From: Paracyclopina nana
Lineage: Eukaryota > Arthropoda > Copepoda > Cyclopoida > Cyclopettidae
DNA: 64,000 bases
Assembly: GCA_019096065.1 (NCBI GenBank)
Contig: JAGUCH010000006.1
Span: forward strand, 702,001-766,000
Reading direction: 5' to 3'
Every line of letters starts with the position of its first letter. Positions within the stretch are counted from its first letter, which is position 1. A model generated the notes under the pieces. It worked only from the letters and a program-made list of their open reading frames with translations, was not told where the DNA came from and did not search any database. The translations under genes and the position numbers were made by a program. Below are positions 37,060 to 47,314 of this stretch, piece by piece.

Positions 37060-37267
37060 CCGTTCTCATATTGCCGGAAAAAGCTAAGCTAAGGTGAAAA
37101 TAGCTAAGCTAAGGTAAAAATAGCTAAGCAAACGCTCAACATTTCAAGCAAAATAGCTGCTTTTTGTGAATGTTGAGCGAAATAACCGGTTTTCGTTGCA
37201 TAATTTTTACCTTAGCTTAGCTAATTTTACCTTAGCTTAGCTTTTTCCGGCAATATGAGAACGGCCT
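37060..37267. mobile_element. About 205-bp palindrome, GGCCGTTCTCATATT ends
   Basis: Left arm GGCCGTTCTCATATTGCCGG then AAAAAGCTAAGCTAAGGT. The right arm is the exact complement. Inner inverted words AACGCTCAACATT and AATGTTGAGCG. Flanks TTA and TTT. The outer 15 bases resemble those of the larger palindrome at 41142-41520. Confidence 0.75.
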
Positions 37268-37270
37268 TTT

Positions 37271-37438
37271 GGCTTTGTCTTTTGCACTATTTGCTTAGCC
37301 ACGATACTTTAATAGCTTACAACATAAAACGTATTTAAATAGCAGCTATTTATATACATTTACATGCTATTTGAATACATTTTGTGCAATGAGCTATTTA
37401 AATAGTGTCACTACCCAAAAAGTGCGAAAGACTAAGCC
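37271..37438. mobile_element. GGCTTAGTC-family palindromic MITE, degenerate
   Basis: Starts GGCTTTGTCTTTTGCACTAT and ends AAGTGCGAAAGACTAAGCC. More substitutions than the other copies. It directly follows the 205-bp palindrome, and a further partial copy continues to about 37574. Confidence 0.6.
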
Positions 37439-37582
37439 AAATAGTTCATAGCATGAAATGTATTTTAAAAGCATAAGAGTGTAAGGTATTATAAAGAGCT
37501 GCTACTTAAATACATTTTATGGTATGAGCTGTTTAAATAGCGGTGTGACTATTCCAAAAGCGCGAAAAACTGCGTAGTTTTT

Positions 37583-38190
37583 ACACTACATTTTACGGGT
37601 GCCGTCACTAAGGCCTAAAATGAGGTGGGTTTTAGGATCTAAAATCAAAGTGGGTTTTACGATCTAACAAATTGGGTTTTAAAGCCTACAGATTTGGCAT
37701 CAGGGTACTAAGATCTAAGTGGAAAAATCAAATAAAATTCATCATGGGTTTTAATATCTAAAGGCCTAGGTTTTATGATCTAACAGCGAGGGTTTCAAGA
37801 TCTATTGCATCGGAACAAAAAAAAGTATTCTCAAAACCATGTTGGCAACTAAAACCTGAGCAAGTATTACATGAAAAATAAATGCCAAATGCTTAAATGC
37901 CATTAGTGAAGTTTTGACAATTGATTTTTAATGTTCCAACATTTTAGACTTAAAAACCCACGCCTTTAGATCAAAACACCCAGGTACAACAAAATGATGT
38001 TTTTCCAATGTAGATCTTAAAACCCAGGTGACTAGATCTTAACATCCAGTTGTTAGGCTTTAGCATCCAAATCTTTAGATCTTAAAACCTAGGGAAAAAA
38101 AGCTTAGGCTTTAAAACCTATCTTTATAATAGATCCTAAAACCCACCCCTATTTTAGGCCTTAGTGACTTCTCCCCATTTTACAATAGCC
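37583..38190. mobile_element. About 610-bp inverted-repeat element with iterated AGATCTAAAACCCA
   Basis: Outer arms TTTTACGGGTGCCGTCACTA and its counterpart GTGACTTCTCCCCATTTTAC pair with mismatches, then AAGGCCTAAAAT...ATTTTAGGCCTT pair well. Inside, a motif close to TGGGTTTTAAGATCTA occurs many times: in one orientation in the left half and as its complement in the right half. No coding capacity. Confidence 0.7.
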
Positions 38191-38261
38191 CAGAGGATAC
38201 ATCAAATGTACCTTTTAATCAGAATTGAGTATCTTAATAGTGTGCGGCCTCAAAAAGAAGT

Positions 38262-38406
38262 TTTGTATAGGCACGCTATTTAAACAGCTCATAGCATAAA
38301 AAGTATTTAAATAGCCCCTGAATGTATTTAAATAGCTACTATTTAAATATGTTTTATGTTGTAAGCTATTCAAATAGCGTAACTATGCAAATAGTGCGTA
38401 AGACAT
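38262..38406. mobile_element. GGCTTAGTC-family palindromic MITE, partial
   Basis: Retains AAGTTTTGTATAGGCACGCT at the left and GCGTAACTATGCAAATAGTG at the right. The outermost bases are decayed. Confidence 0.6.
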
Positions 38407-38409
38407 AAG

Positions 38410-40110
38410 GATTGAGTTGCTCAGATCTGATGCGGGATCCGACAATTGAGGCCACTTAAAAGCCGCTGTTCCCATTCTGGATCATCATCAGCAGGGGTCT
38501 CTCTGGGAGCAAAGTGGGGCCTGATAAACGATGCAAGAAGGCTAATATTCATAACATCATGCTACGAAATTGGCCACCGCATCACTTGCGATGGGGTGAA
38601 TGAGAAAAGGGATTCCTTAATAATCCGCTATTGTTTGTGGATATTTTGCAATTATTATGCATGCATGACTCGCACTAGCCAAGTCATGCGTCGCCCATGC
38701 ATAATTTGCCACCACCGCAGCAGCTCCAAAGAACCAAATAAGCAATTCAATCCCCTTTTCCAATGCAAGGTATTGAACCACCCCGAAGAAAATTCTCAAT
38801 TTAATTTTTGTGGCTCGTGCCAAGCGCCATTTCGCGCATTGCTTATGCATTTTTAATGCAATTTTGCATCACCCCAAAAAAAAGGGGGGAAGAATCCGCC
38901 CAGGGCGAAAATGAAATGTTGCACTTTTTCCTTGTACGTGGCTGCATAAAAAGATTAAATGTAGAGAGGTCATTATTGTAGCTTATATATATGTTGTGCA
39001 GCTTCCAAGGTCTCCTATCTACGGGAGATCGATGAAATTAAGATTGCGTTAGTCTGTGCATCATTTATGGCGGCCGGGCACTTCATTAGATATTTTGCAT
39101 TAATGCGATGACACGCTTCGAACAAAAATATTCACCTTTCACCGAGACATGAAGTTTTGATGGCCTAATCTGGTCACGCAATGGGCTCAAAAAACGGCCA
39201 CACATAAGTTTTATGGCTTACATACAAAAATGACGCGGAGCTCATAAGCGGCTCGGTCTTTACGCAGTTTTTAAAAAAAATATTTTATATATTCTTTTTA
39301 CATACTAGCTTATGAACATGCAAGGTTTTTTGAGAGCATTAATAATATAGAAATGTCTACAATGGTTAATTTAAAAAAAATGGTTCAAGAACGAGCCCCC
39401 ATTATATACTTTCACAGTACAGAGGTGTACATCAGCAAAACATGGTAGAGAGATTGAGGCTTAAAAATGCATTCAGAAAAAATAGTCAAAAATGCCAATA
39501 AAAAAAAAAGAAAACTGGGACGTAAAGGGAAATAATTACAATGTTTTAGCTTGTAACGGATTTCCAAAGTCAGATCCATTTTGCAATGGGAAAATGCAAT
39601 AAAAATAGCAAGATTGGCTCATACTCAAGTATGCTTTAGAAAGTCTTTTTCACTTAGGACGCTTTAACGAGACTTTTGCATTAGAAAAGGTGACCTGGGC
39701 CTGAATTCCTCGTCTAGCCAGTTCATTATTCTGAGGATCTCGCTAGCGAGAGATGTTTATCATGAGCGAAATCCCAAGTACCAATGCCAAATCAGAGGCA
39801 ATAAAACTGCGGCCATCTTGACCTATACTGTTCACACAACGAAACCATATACAACTTCTCCTAGGCGATGATAACAAGGATACAATTGCACTTGCTCAGT
39901 CATGGTGGATATAGTATTCCAATATCAGCTTGATAGAAGAAAAAACCATTGTGTAAAGCCTGTAAAACAAAGAGCTGACAACCACGAGACACGGCTGAAA
40001 TTGACCCCTATTTTTTATCAGCTGAGCTTTAATTTTTATGGCAAAAATGGCTTTTAAAAACAAATAAAACTTTCTTAAAAAAAACACTGATTTGGCACTT
40101 TACATTAATT
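38410..40110. other. Gene-free spacer
   Basis: No gene supported. A single CAAAGAGCTGACA end lies at 39966-39978 after GCCTGTAAAA; its partner was not found. The plus-strand frame at 38446-38856 is open but has no coding bias. Confidence 0.45.
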
Positions 40111-40112
40111 AC

Positions 40113-40280
40113 GGCTTAGTCTTTCGCAAGTTTTAAATAGTCACGCTATTAAAATAGCTAATAGCTTAAAATGTATTTAAATAGCATCTGAATGTATTTA
40201 AGTAGCTGCTATTCAAATACATTTTATGTTATGACCTATTTAAATAGCGTGACTATGCAAATAGTGCGAAAGATTGAGCT
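40113..40280. mobile_element. GGCTTAGTC-family palindromic MITE
   Basis: Left end GGCTTAGTCTTTCGCAAGTT; right end GACTATGCAAATAGTGCGAA then AGATTGAGCT. About 168 bp, self-complementary throughout. Confidence 0.7.
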
Positions 40281-41138
40281 TAACTTAAAATAGTGGTTAA
40301 TCAGGAGCAAAAATGTCAGTTTTGATAATAATAAAAATAAATCTAAATTAAGGATTGACAGCACTTTTATGTGAGACGTTACAATTGTGTAATAATTTCA
40401 TTTCGGCCCATAATAGCTTCGAGGCTCTATTTAAATCCACACGAGTTGTGACGTATAAAGGGGCATATGCCTGTAATTTCTTTGGAAATATTACAACAGT
40501 ATCTTTCTTGAGAACGCACAATATGTGGTGTAATAATCTGGAATTCCACACACTGCAGATAATAACAAGTTTTGATAAAAACTCTGCTGCTACATCGCGT
40601 TTCAAAATTGAGCTTGGAATCATATGTGGGCAGCTCTGATGGCTTTCAATTTGCCTTAATTTTGCGATACATTAGTGCGACCAGATAAAAAATGCCTACG
40701 ATTCTTCAACGTCTACTCTGGTCTAAGTAATCGCCTTTTGACGCTGCCATTTCTCTTGATTTAGAGCGATTTCCTACACTTCCACTACAAGCCATTATAT
40801 CCCACATTAAAGACGCTCCAGTTTCCTCTACTGGGAGAGGAAAAAAGGGAATTATGCCATAGCAAAGAGGACTTTTCACAATTTTCCAGTCATCATTTAA
40901 TGTGGCGTTCATCTACTAGCTTGATTTTAGACACAGAAAACTCGAGTGTCAGATATTTCATTTATTTTTTGATAGTAATTCACATTAAAAAAAAACATAC
41001 TTGAGTTATTCCATGAAAAAAATCTTATGTATTTTTTTTTGTCAGCAGATGAGCAGCGCATAAAACGTTTTGAATGCAGAATCCTTTTATAATTCTTGGT
41101 TCATCTTGCACATTAAATATAGGTCCAAATCTGGCTCT
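40281..41138. other. Gene-free spacer
   Basis: No coding frame supported. A minus-strand frame at 40706-40912 begins at a GCGTTCATCTAC-type terminus that occurs elsewhere as a transposon end; it could be decayed element sequence. Confidence 0.4.
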
Positions 41139-41141
41139 TTA

Positions 41142-41520
41142 GGGCGGTCTCATATTCATCAATTGGGCAAGGTAGGTGGACTCACCTTCCCACCTACCTA
41201 GGGTAGGTAGGTGAGGGTAGGCAGGTGAGGGTAGGCAGGTGGGTAGGTGGGTAACCTGGTAGCTTAGTGAACCAGTTGGTGCAGGCAAGTTAAGTCAATA
41301 TTTTAAGCATAACAAAAAGCTGCTACTACACAAAATGTCCACTCGTAATTTCTGAGTCAAATTGACTTAACTTGCCTGCATACTAACTGGTTCACTAAGC
41401 TACTAGGTTACCCACCTACCCACCTACCTACCCTCACCTGCCTACCCTCACCTACCTACCCTAGGTAGGTGGGAAGGTGAGTCCACCTACCTTGCCCAAT
41501 TGATGAATATGAGACCGCCC
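41142..41520. mobile_element. 379-bp near-perfect palindrome, GGTAGGTGGG-rich arms
   Basis: Begins GGGCGGTCTCATATTCATCA and ends with the exact complement. Arms of about 165 bases remain complementary through repeated GGTAGGTGGG and GAGGGTAGGCAGGT words. The loop holds AATTTCTGAG and similar sequence. Flanks TTA (41139-41141) and TTT. The perfection of the arms suggests a recent insertion. Confidence 0.82.
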
Positions 41521-41981
41521 TTTTTATAAGCATGTGCATTAGTGTGTGCATTTGGTGTGATCATTAGGAACGATATTTTTTCACATCGTCGCAATTAGAA
41601 TTCGTGAGGAGCTAGAAAATCTTGACGTGATAATGTGAACTCCTCAAAGTTTTGGTGATGTGATTGACTGTGTTGAAGAGAAATCAAAATAGTAATGATA
41701 AAAGTACAATTCTGTGGTGCTTTGACCTCAATCAATCTTCATGGACAATTATCAGACACAATTGGCGAAGTGGTGGTTTTTAAGAAACTTTTTCTTCGTT
41801 CACGGTCACGATTGAATGATGTCTTTTCGGGCCCACTCAGCGGGGTGTCTAGACTCCAATCATCAAAAGTTACTTCCAAAAATATTTTCACAACGCGCCA
41901 AAGCAGCTTCCAACTCGTTCAATTAGACGATTGATTTTGGCAGCCCTACCAAAGCGGCTTCCTCCGCGCGCCTCGATCTAA

Positions 41982-42878
41982 GGCCTTGTTCATGTATAAA
42001 GAATAATGCCTTAAGGAATGGAAAAAATTGTCCAAAGGAAAAGTGAATCTGTTACTGACCGACTCCCTGCGAGTTCAGCTTTGGTACGAGCAACGTTTTT
42101 TATGGAATTTTTTGCTATTTTGTCACATGGTTTTCAGCAATTTTCAAAACAAACTATCTTTCATCACGTTTCTCTGATAAAAGAGGAAATTTATCTTTTG
42201 ATTTTTCCGAAAATGTCTAAAATGCGGCGCACTTGATAGCCAAAATTAGATTTGTTTACATTCAAGTTGGCTCAAAGTCGATCTGATTTTTTTTATGCCC
42301 TGTTCATCTACAACGACTATTTCAGTCGTAACTTTAGCAGTCTTACAAAAAATCGTCGTTATTCTATAACGACAAAAATTGTCTTAGGTCAGCGTAAAAC
42401 CAGTCGTTAGCGTACGTATCAGCTAAGCGCGTTAGTCAAGTAAAGCGCATGCTGGCTAGGGCTGACTAAATCAATTTTGATTTGCCTTTGCCCAAGGGCC
42501 AACCTTCCACCCATCCTTTGGTTTAGTCTACCCTAACGTAAGGACAAGTCTTACTGCAAGTAAAGCCAGCCTGCTAGGGTTGACTAAGATATTCTACTAG
42601 GTCTATCATTTCGGTGGATTCTTTCCAAAGTTGTATTAGTTTAGTCAATCCTAGGGAGATCGCTAAAATAACACCTGTCCTTACCAGCTACGACTGCTAA
42701 TAGAAATTCGTGGAGCTACGACAACTTTTTTCGTTAGGTAAGACAAGTAAGTTAAGAAAAAGTTGAGTAGATGAACAGGGCATTAATCAGCTAGCCCTTG
42801 CCATAAGACAATATTTCTCCTTTCCTTAAGGTGTTTTCGTAAATTCCTCAGGAGTTTGGGGCGTACATGAATAGGACA
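41982..42878. mobile_element. Harbinger-like element, family TGTCCTGTTCATGTA, copy 3, interrupted
   Basis: Left part 41982-42295 and right part 42783-42878 together make one copy of the roughly 410-bp family. Another element (42296-42782) is inserted between them. The right end is CGTACATGAATAGGACA followed by TTA. Confidence 0.78.
42296..42782. mobile_element. 487-bp nested Harbinger-like element
   Basis: Ends TGCCCTGTTCATCTAC and GTAGATGAACAGGGCA are perfect inverted repeats. It is flanked by TTA at 42293-42295 and 42783-42785. Removal of the element plus one TTA restores the host copy, confirming the boundaries. The interior is non-coding and rich in ACGACT and AGTCGT words. Confidence 0.85.
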
Positions 42879-42879
42879 T

Positions 42880-43841
42880 TAATCTAGTTAAACAAGATCA
42901 TTCATCACAAAAATTGCCGTTATTCCAGTACAACAGAAATCACCCAGTTCCAACAACGAAAATCAGAATTTTCATTATATAATATGCCATATCTTGGGTA
43001 ACTGCAATATCCTCTAAGCAGCCAAGTTAAGAGTTTGAGCTTGGCCATGTAAAGTGCAAAAAAACTTGTGAAAAACCATAAAAACTGCCAAGAATGCATT
43101 TGCAGGTATTTTTAGCTAATTTGGAAATGCCAACAAACAATCAATTTGACAAGTTGCAGAATATTTTTTTGTTCAGAAAAAGTCATTAAAAACGAAGGTA
43201 GATCATTAAAGCTAACATAGTTTTTATAGTCCTCGTCGCTTTTTATTTACACACCCCGTAGAGCTGACAAGATTGCTTCACTTTTTGTCACAATTCTTAC
43301 CTGTTAATTAACACTGTTTAAAAGAGGACGCGAGCATCTGGACAAGCATGTTTACTAATTAAGCAAAAAGGCATTTGTTGCAGGTACTACAAAGGGGGCA
43401 TTTTTAATGCCCTGGTAATTTGGTTAACGCGATACTTGATCGAAAATCGACACCACCTATTCATCTTGTACAAGATGGCTGCCATCACAAATGTCATGTT
43501 TGACTGCATCAAATTATCCTCGGCTTCAGTTGAGGTGCATTTTTGCCGTCCTGATCAAAACAAACGAGCACTTTTGAGAATCTTGGAATAATTTGAATAA
43601 CTGGGCCTGGTTTTGGCAAGTCCAAAAAAGGAGCTACACACATACTGCTGCGGCTAGCCTACAGCATTTTTTTTATTATTCGCCGGTTCAAAGTGGGCTT
43701 ATTAAGGCGCCGACAAGAGCTAAGAGGCTGCTTCTTTCGAGATATCTTCAATAAATGTCTGATGATACATTTTATGGAAGGAATCTTCACAATGAAGGAG
43801 CTGACATATTATTTTCATTTTTTCAACAAAGATACCTTTAA
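42880..43841. other. Gene-free spacer
   Basis: AT-rich; no coding frame or recognisable element apart from a lone GAGCTGACA end near 43260. Confidence 0.45.
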
Positions 43842-44248
43842 TGTCCTGCTCATGTATTAAGAATGCCTTAAGGTATGGTAAAGTTGTCAAAAGGAAAAGT
43901 GAATCTGTTGCTGACTGCCGCTCTACGAGTTCAGCTTGGGACCGAGCAGTGTTTTTATTGGCAATTTTTGCCATTTTGTTTCATGGTTTTCAGCATATTT
44001 CAAAACAAACTATCTTACAACACGTTTCTTTGATAAAAGATGAAATTTAACTTTTGATTTCGCTCAAAAAGACTAAAATGTGGAGCACTTAGCAGCAAGA
44101 AGTAGATTTGTTTGCTTTCAAGTTGGCTTAAAGTCGATCTGATTTTTTTAGTATCAGCTGGCGCTTGTCATGAGACAATTTTTCTCCTTTCCTGAAGGTG
44201 TTTTTCGAGCATTTTCCTAAGGAGTTTAGTGCGTACATGAACAGGACA
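43842..44248. mobile_element. Harbinger-like element, family TGTCCTGTTCATGTA, copy 4
   Basis: Complete 407-bp copy: TGTCCTGCTCATGTATTAAG at the left, GCGTACATGAACAGGACA at the right, TAA on both sides (43839-43841, 44249-44251). This is the best reference copy for the family. Confidence 0.85.
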
Positions 44249-44664
44249 TAAGCATTCTTTACCCGGATTTGCACACCACTATTTGAAATAGTTGTCGTGG
44301 GGAATGCTCGACTGTCACTCAGCTATCTGAATTATTATGCTGATATCAGAAGTGCACACAGAGCCGTCATAATGATGGATATCTTTTAATGGCTAGGTAG
44401 CCTTTTTTTCGCCGCAAAACTAATTACATTTGTTTGTGTGTGCGCGCGATTCCATTGCTTTTAAAAAGGGGACGACTACTTCTTGATAGCAATCTTCTCG
44501 TGAGTGGTTATGTAGCATAAAAGCTCGTCCAATTTACTATATGCAAGACCTGGATAATTGGTCAGGTCCATTTTTTCACCAATGACACCTCTTGTCATTC
44601 CAGAATAATAATGAGTGGGAGTGTTCCACTTTTCATCCTGATAATAATAACATGCGAAGTCTAA

Positions 44665-44886
44665 GGCCTGGTTCACCTGCGATATTATGATCAAAATATC
44701 GAGCGATATTATGCTGATATTTGCAAATATCAGGTACTTCCAAAAACATTTTTTAGATTTTTTCTTCGGATTCGGTCTTTTGGTACCAAAATCCATCCTA
44801 CTACAGCATCTAAATTCTCAGTTTCTCAGCATTTCGCTCCGATATTTTGACAAAATATCAGCCATAATATGCAGGTGAACCATGCC
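44665..44886. mobile_element. 222-bp Harbinger-like MITE, second copy
   Basis: Ends GGCCTGGTTCACCTGC and GCAGGTGAACCATGCC; TAA on both sides (44662-44664, 44887-44889). The interior matches 28088-28309 in reverse orientation, including GGTACCAAAATCCATCCTAC and TCTCAGTTTCTCAG. Confidence 0.85.
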
Positions 44887-45301
44887 TAAACGTGGTGCTC
44901 ATCTAAGAAAAATATCTACATGGAAAAAATCTCATTTTTAACTCGTTCCTGGCAGCTGAAAGCAACAATTTCGAGAAGTAGCCACAAGCAAGAATTAGGT
45001 GGCAAAAATGCACACACTAATTAGGCAGATGAACGCCACATGATAAAAACAATTTTCCAGAGTGTCCAAGCCAAAATCAAGCACACTACTTGGCTCTTTT
45101 TTTGCTCATCTTCCTTAGTCTAACAAACGAGCTCTTGCTGGCCAATTTTGCGCTGATGCAATCTCAGCACCACCAATAGTGCTTGTACGTCAGCATTTGT
45201 TACCTTTCAGAGTTTCGTATTAGCGAGCCATATTATACCGAGCCAGGGCTGGGTATTTGGCAAACGAAATGGCAGTGGGTAAGACGTTTTGGGCAGCATA
45301 A

Positions 45302-45784
45302 TGTCCTGTTCATGTACGCCCCAAACTTCTTGTGAAAATGCACGAAAAACACCTTCAGGAAAGGAGAAAAAAATGTCTTATGACAAGCTCCAGCTGATAC
45401 AAAAGCCATCAGATCGACTTTAAGCCATCTTGAAAATAAGCAAATGCAATTTTGGCTTTTTATGGGCCACATTTTAGACATTTTTAGCAAAATCTATAGC
45501 TAGATTTCAACCATTTCCAAAGAAATTTGGCTCAGTATCTTCTATGTCTTTGATCGTGGCATGCTTACTGTAGTTATCGCTTCTTATTTACTGACATCGC
45601 AACCTCGTCAGTAAATAATTAATAAATATTCAAAAGCAAGAAACTAAATAATAGCAAAAATTGCCATTAAAAACGCTGCTCGGTCCCAAGCTGAACTCGT
45701 GGAGTGGCAGTCAGCAGCAGATTCACTTTTCTTAAAGACAATTTTTTCCATACCTTAAGGCTTTAATAATACATGAACAGGGCA
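45302..45784. mobile_element. Harbinger-like element, family TGTCCTGTTCATGTA, copy 5
   Basis: 483 bp in the opposite orientation to the other copies: TGTCCTGTTCATGTACGCCC to TACATGAACAGGGCA, TAA on both sides. It carries about 80 bases in the middle (around 45500-45600) that the 407-bp copy lacks, so it is either an older longer form or holds a small insertion. Confidence 0.8.
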
Positions 45785-45982
45785 TAAGAGTTGCTAGCCT
45801 ACAATTAAGCAGTAAGGCCTCGCCAAAACTCGTGATAGCCGACATCACGAGTGAAATTTGCATTCGCGATCCAAAAGGAATTAAGAATCTAGAGGAAAAC
45901 CCATGAAATGTATACGAAATTCAGCTGTTAAATATAATGCCATTGTGATCCAGAATTTGTTGACAATGCATGATGTCCAGAC

Positions 45983-46279
45983 TGGTTGGTCCCGACCTCG
46001 TGGGTGACACTTAAGGCACTACTACTCGAGCTACGTCGGTTGGATCCCTGGTCTTGTACCAGGAAACCGTGAGCACTACTACGCCGAGATTTACCAGATC
46101 GAGGCGAACGTATCCACTTTGATACGAGATGTGTACTGAGTGTAATTCAGTGCAAGCTTAAGCAATACAGAAAGAATGAATGAGTGCACGCGCGCGCTGG
46201 GGTAACAAGGGAGTATCTACTATAGCTATAATACACGTGAGAGTCAATATAGGGAAGTATGCTTCAACATGATACAACA
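45983..46279 (-). repeat. 3' LTR of the gypsy element
   Basis: 297 bp. In element orientation it runs TGTTGTATCATG to GGGACCAACCA, with the usual TG...CA ends. By reading it matches the other LTR base for base. Confidence 0.95.
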
Positions 46280-46287
46280 CCTCCCCC
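46280..46287 (-). other. Polypurine tract
   Basis: In element orientation GGGGGAGG directly precedes the 3' LTR. This is the expected primer for plus-strand DNA synthesis. Confidence 0.8.
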
Positions 46288-46516
46288 AAGTGGGTACGGA
46301 TACCCCTGGGTAGCTGTAATCACTAACATATTAGCCTATCAATTGACCTCGAACTACTCTAATTTTGGGGCCTAGGATTTATGATATACCTAGCAAGCGA
46401 GAATTTCGATAAGAGCATAAAAAACCTAATGAAATAGAAAAATAGGAAAAATGCATAGCGTATCAAAATTCAGTTCCATCATCCGATCCAGTGTCTTCAT
46501 TTCTCTATGTTGCTCT

Positions 46517-47290
46517 TCAAGGCGATGTCGTCAAAGCAACCTCCCCTCCATTGGTGCACCATATGACCATGCCAACACCAATAGCTACCATTGCAGCTAC
46601 AAAAATGCCGTACTTCTGGCGATCATCTCTGGCCAACTCGTCACGCTTCAAGTCTAGGATCTTGATGACCTCGGACTTCGTGACGGAAGCTTCATCTTCG
46701 GAACCATCATCCAATTTGCATGCCTTGTCCAGTTGACCGAATCCAATGAGCTCGGCCTCCAGCATTATGCCTTGACGGGTATATGCCTTACCGGCCCTGG
46801 CCGAGAACCCGTCGTGCTTGGCAGATTCCGCGTTCTCGTAACACGGTCTGGAGATTCTGCGGACCCCATCGGCGTCAACAACTACCCGCAGGGGTGTCAT
46901 GGGGACAATCCGAGTCCGCTTCCATTTCTTGCCAGGCGAGTTCATGGCCTTGTGGATGTTGTCGAAGATCTTGTCCAGCATTCGCCTGTAGCCATTGTAC
47001 TGGTGCTTCAAATCCGCACGCAGCACATCCTTCGTCCAAATGAGGTCCCTGACCTCCTGGTTGGCCTCAGCCAGGTTATGCTCCAGTTCGGTGATCCTGT
47101 ACTGGGCATCATAGACTTCCTCCTTTGCCTTCGCCAATTCGGCTTTGAGCTTGGCTACATCGTCCAGCTCATTGAGGGTGGCTACATCGAGTGGCGCTGG
47201 TGCGATCAGGCGCTCATCTACAGGTGCGTTGGGGTCCCAATCGGGATGATCCCAGTCAATGGGGGAACGGTCACCTCGGGCTTCTGACAT
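46517..47290 (-). CDS. Gypsy element ORF3: coiled-coil, C-terminal membrane anchor
   Basis: 257 residues starting at the ATG at 47290. Residues about 45-120 are Ala/Glu/Lys/Leu-rich with heptad spacing and should form a coiled coil. A basic patch follows. One hydrophobic helix (IFVAAMVAIGVGMVIW) lies 16 residues from the C-terminus, so it would be a tail-anchored or type II protein. It sits where env lies in env-bearing gypsy elements, but there is no signal peptide, furin-type site or fusion peptide that I recognise. A strong acceptor (TCTCTGTGTTGCAG) ends two bases before the ATG, so it is probably translated from a spliced message. Function unknown. Confidence 0.8.
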   Translation of the reverse strand: MSEARGDRSPIDWDHPDWDPNAPVDERLIAPAPLDVATLNELDDVAKLKAELAKAKEEVYDAQYRITELEHNLAEANQEVRDLIWTKDVLRADLKHQYNGYRRMLDKIFDNIHKAMNSPGKKWKRTRIVPMTPLRVVVDADGVRRISRPCYENAESAKHDGFSARAGKAYTRQGIMLEAELIGFGQLDKACKLDDGSEDEASVTKSEVIKILDLKRDELARDDRQKYGIFVAAMVAIGVGMVIWCTNGGEVALTTSP

Positions 47291-47314
47291 GCCTGCAACA
47301 CAGAGAAAAACACT

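Noticed and set aside
38446..38856. 136-codon plus-strand frame
   Set aside because: No codon bias, no domain, no splice context; probably chance.
46733..47287. 184-codon plus-strand frame opposite ORF3
   Set aside because: Antisense to ORF3 and with irregular composition. ORF3 has ATG, splice context and plausible structure.
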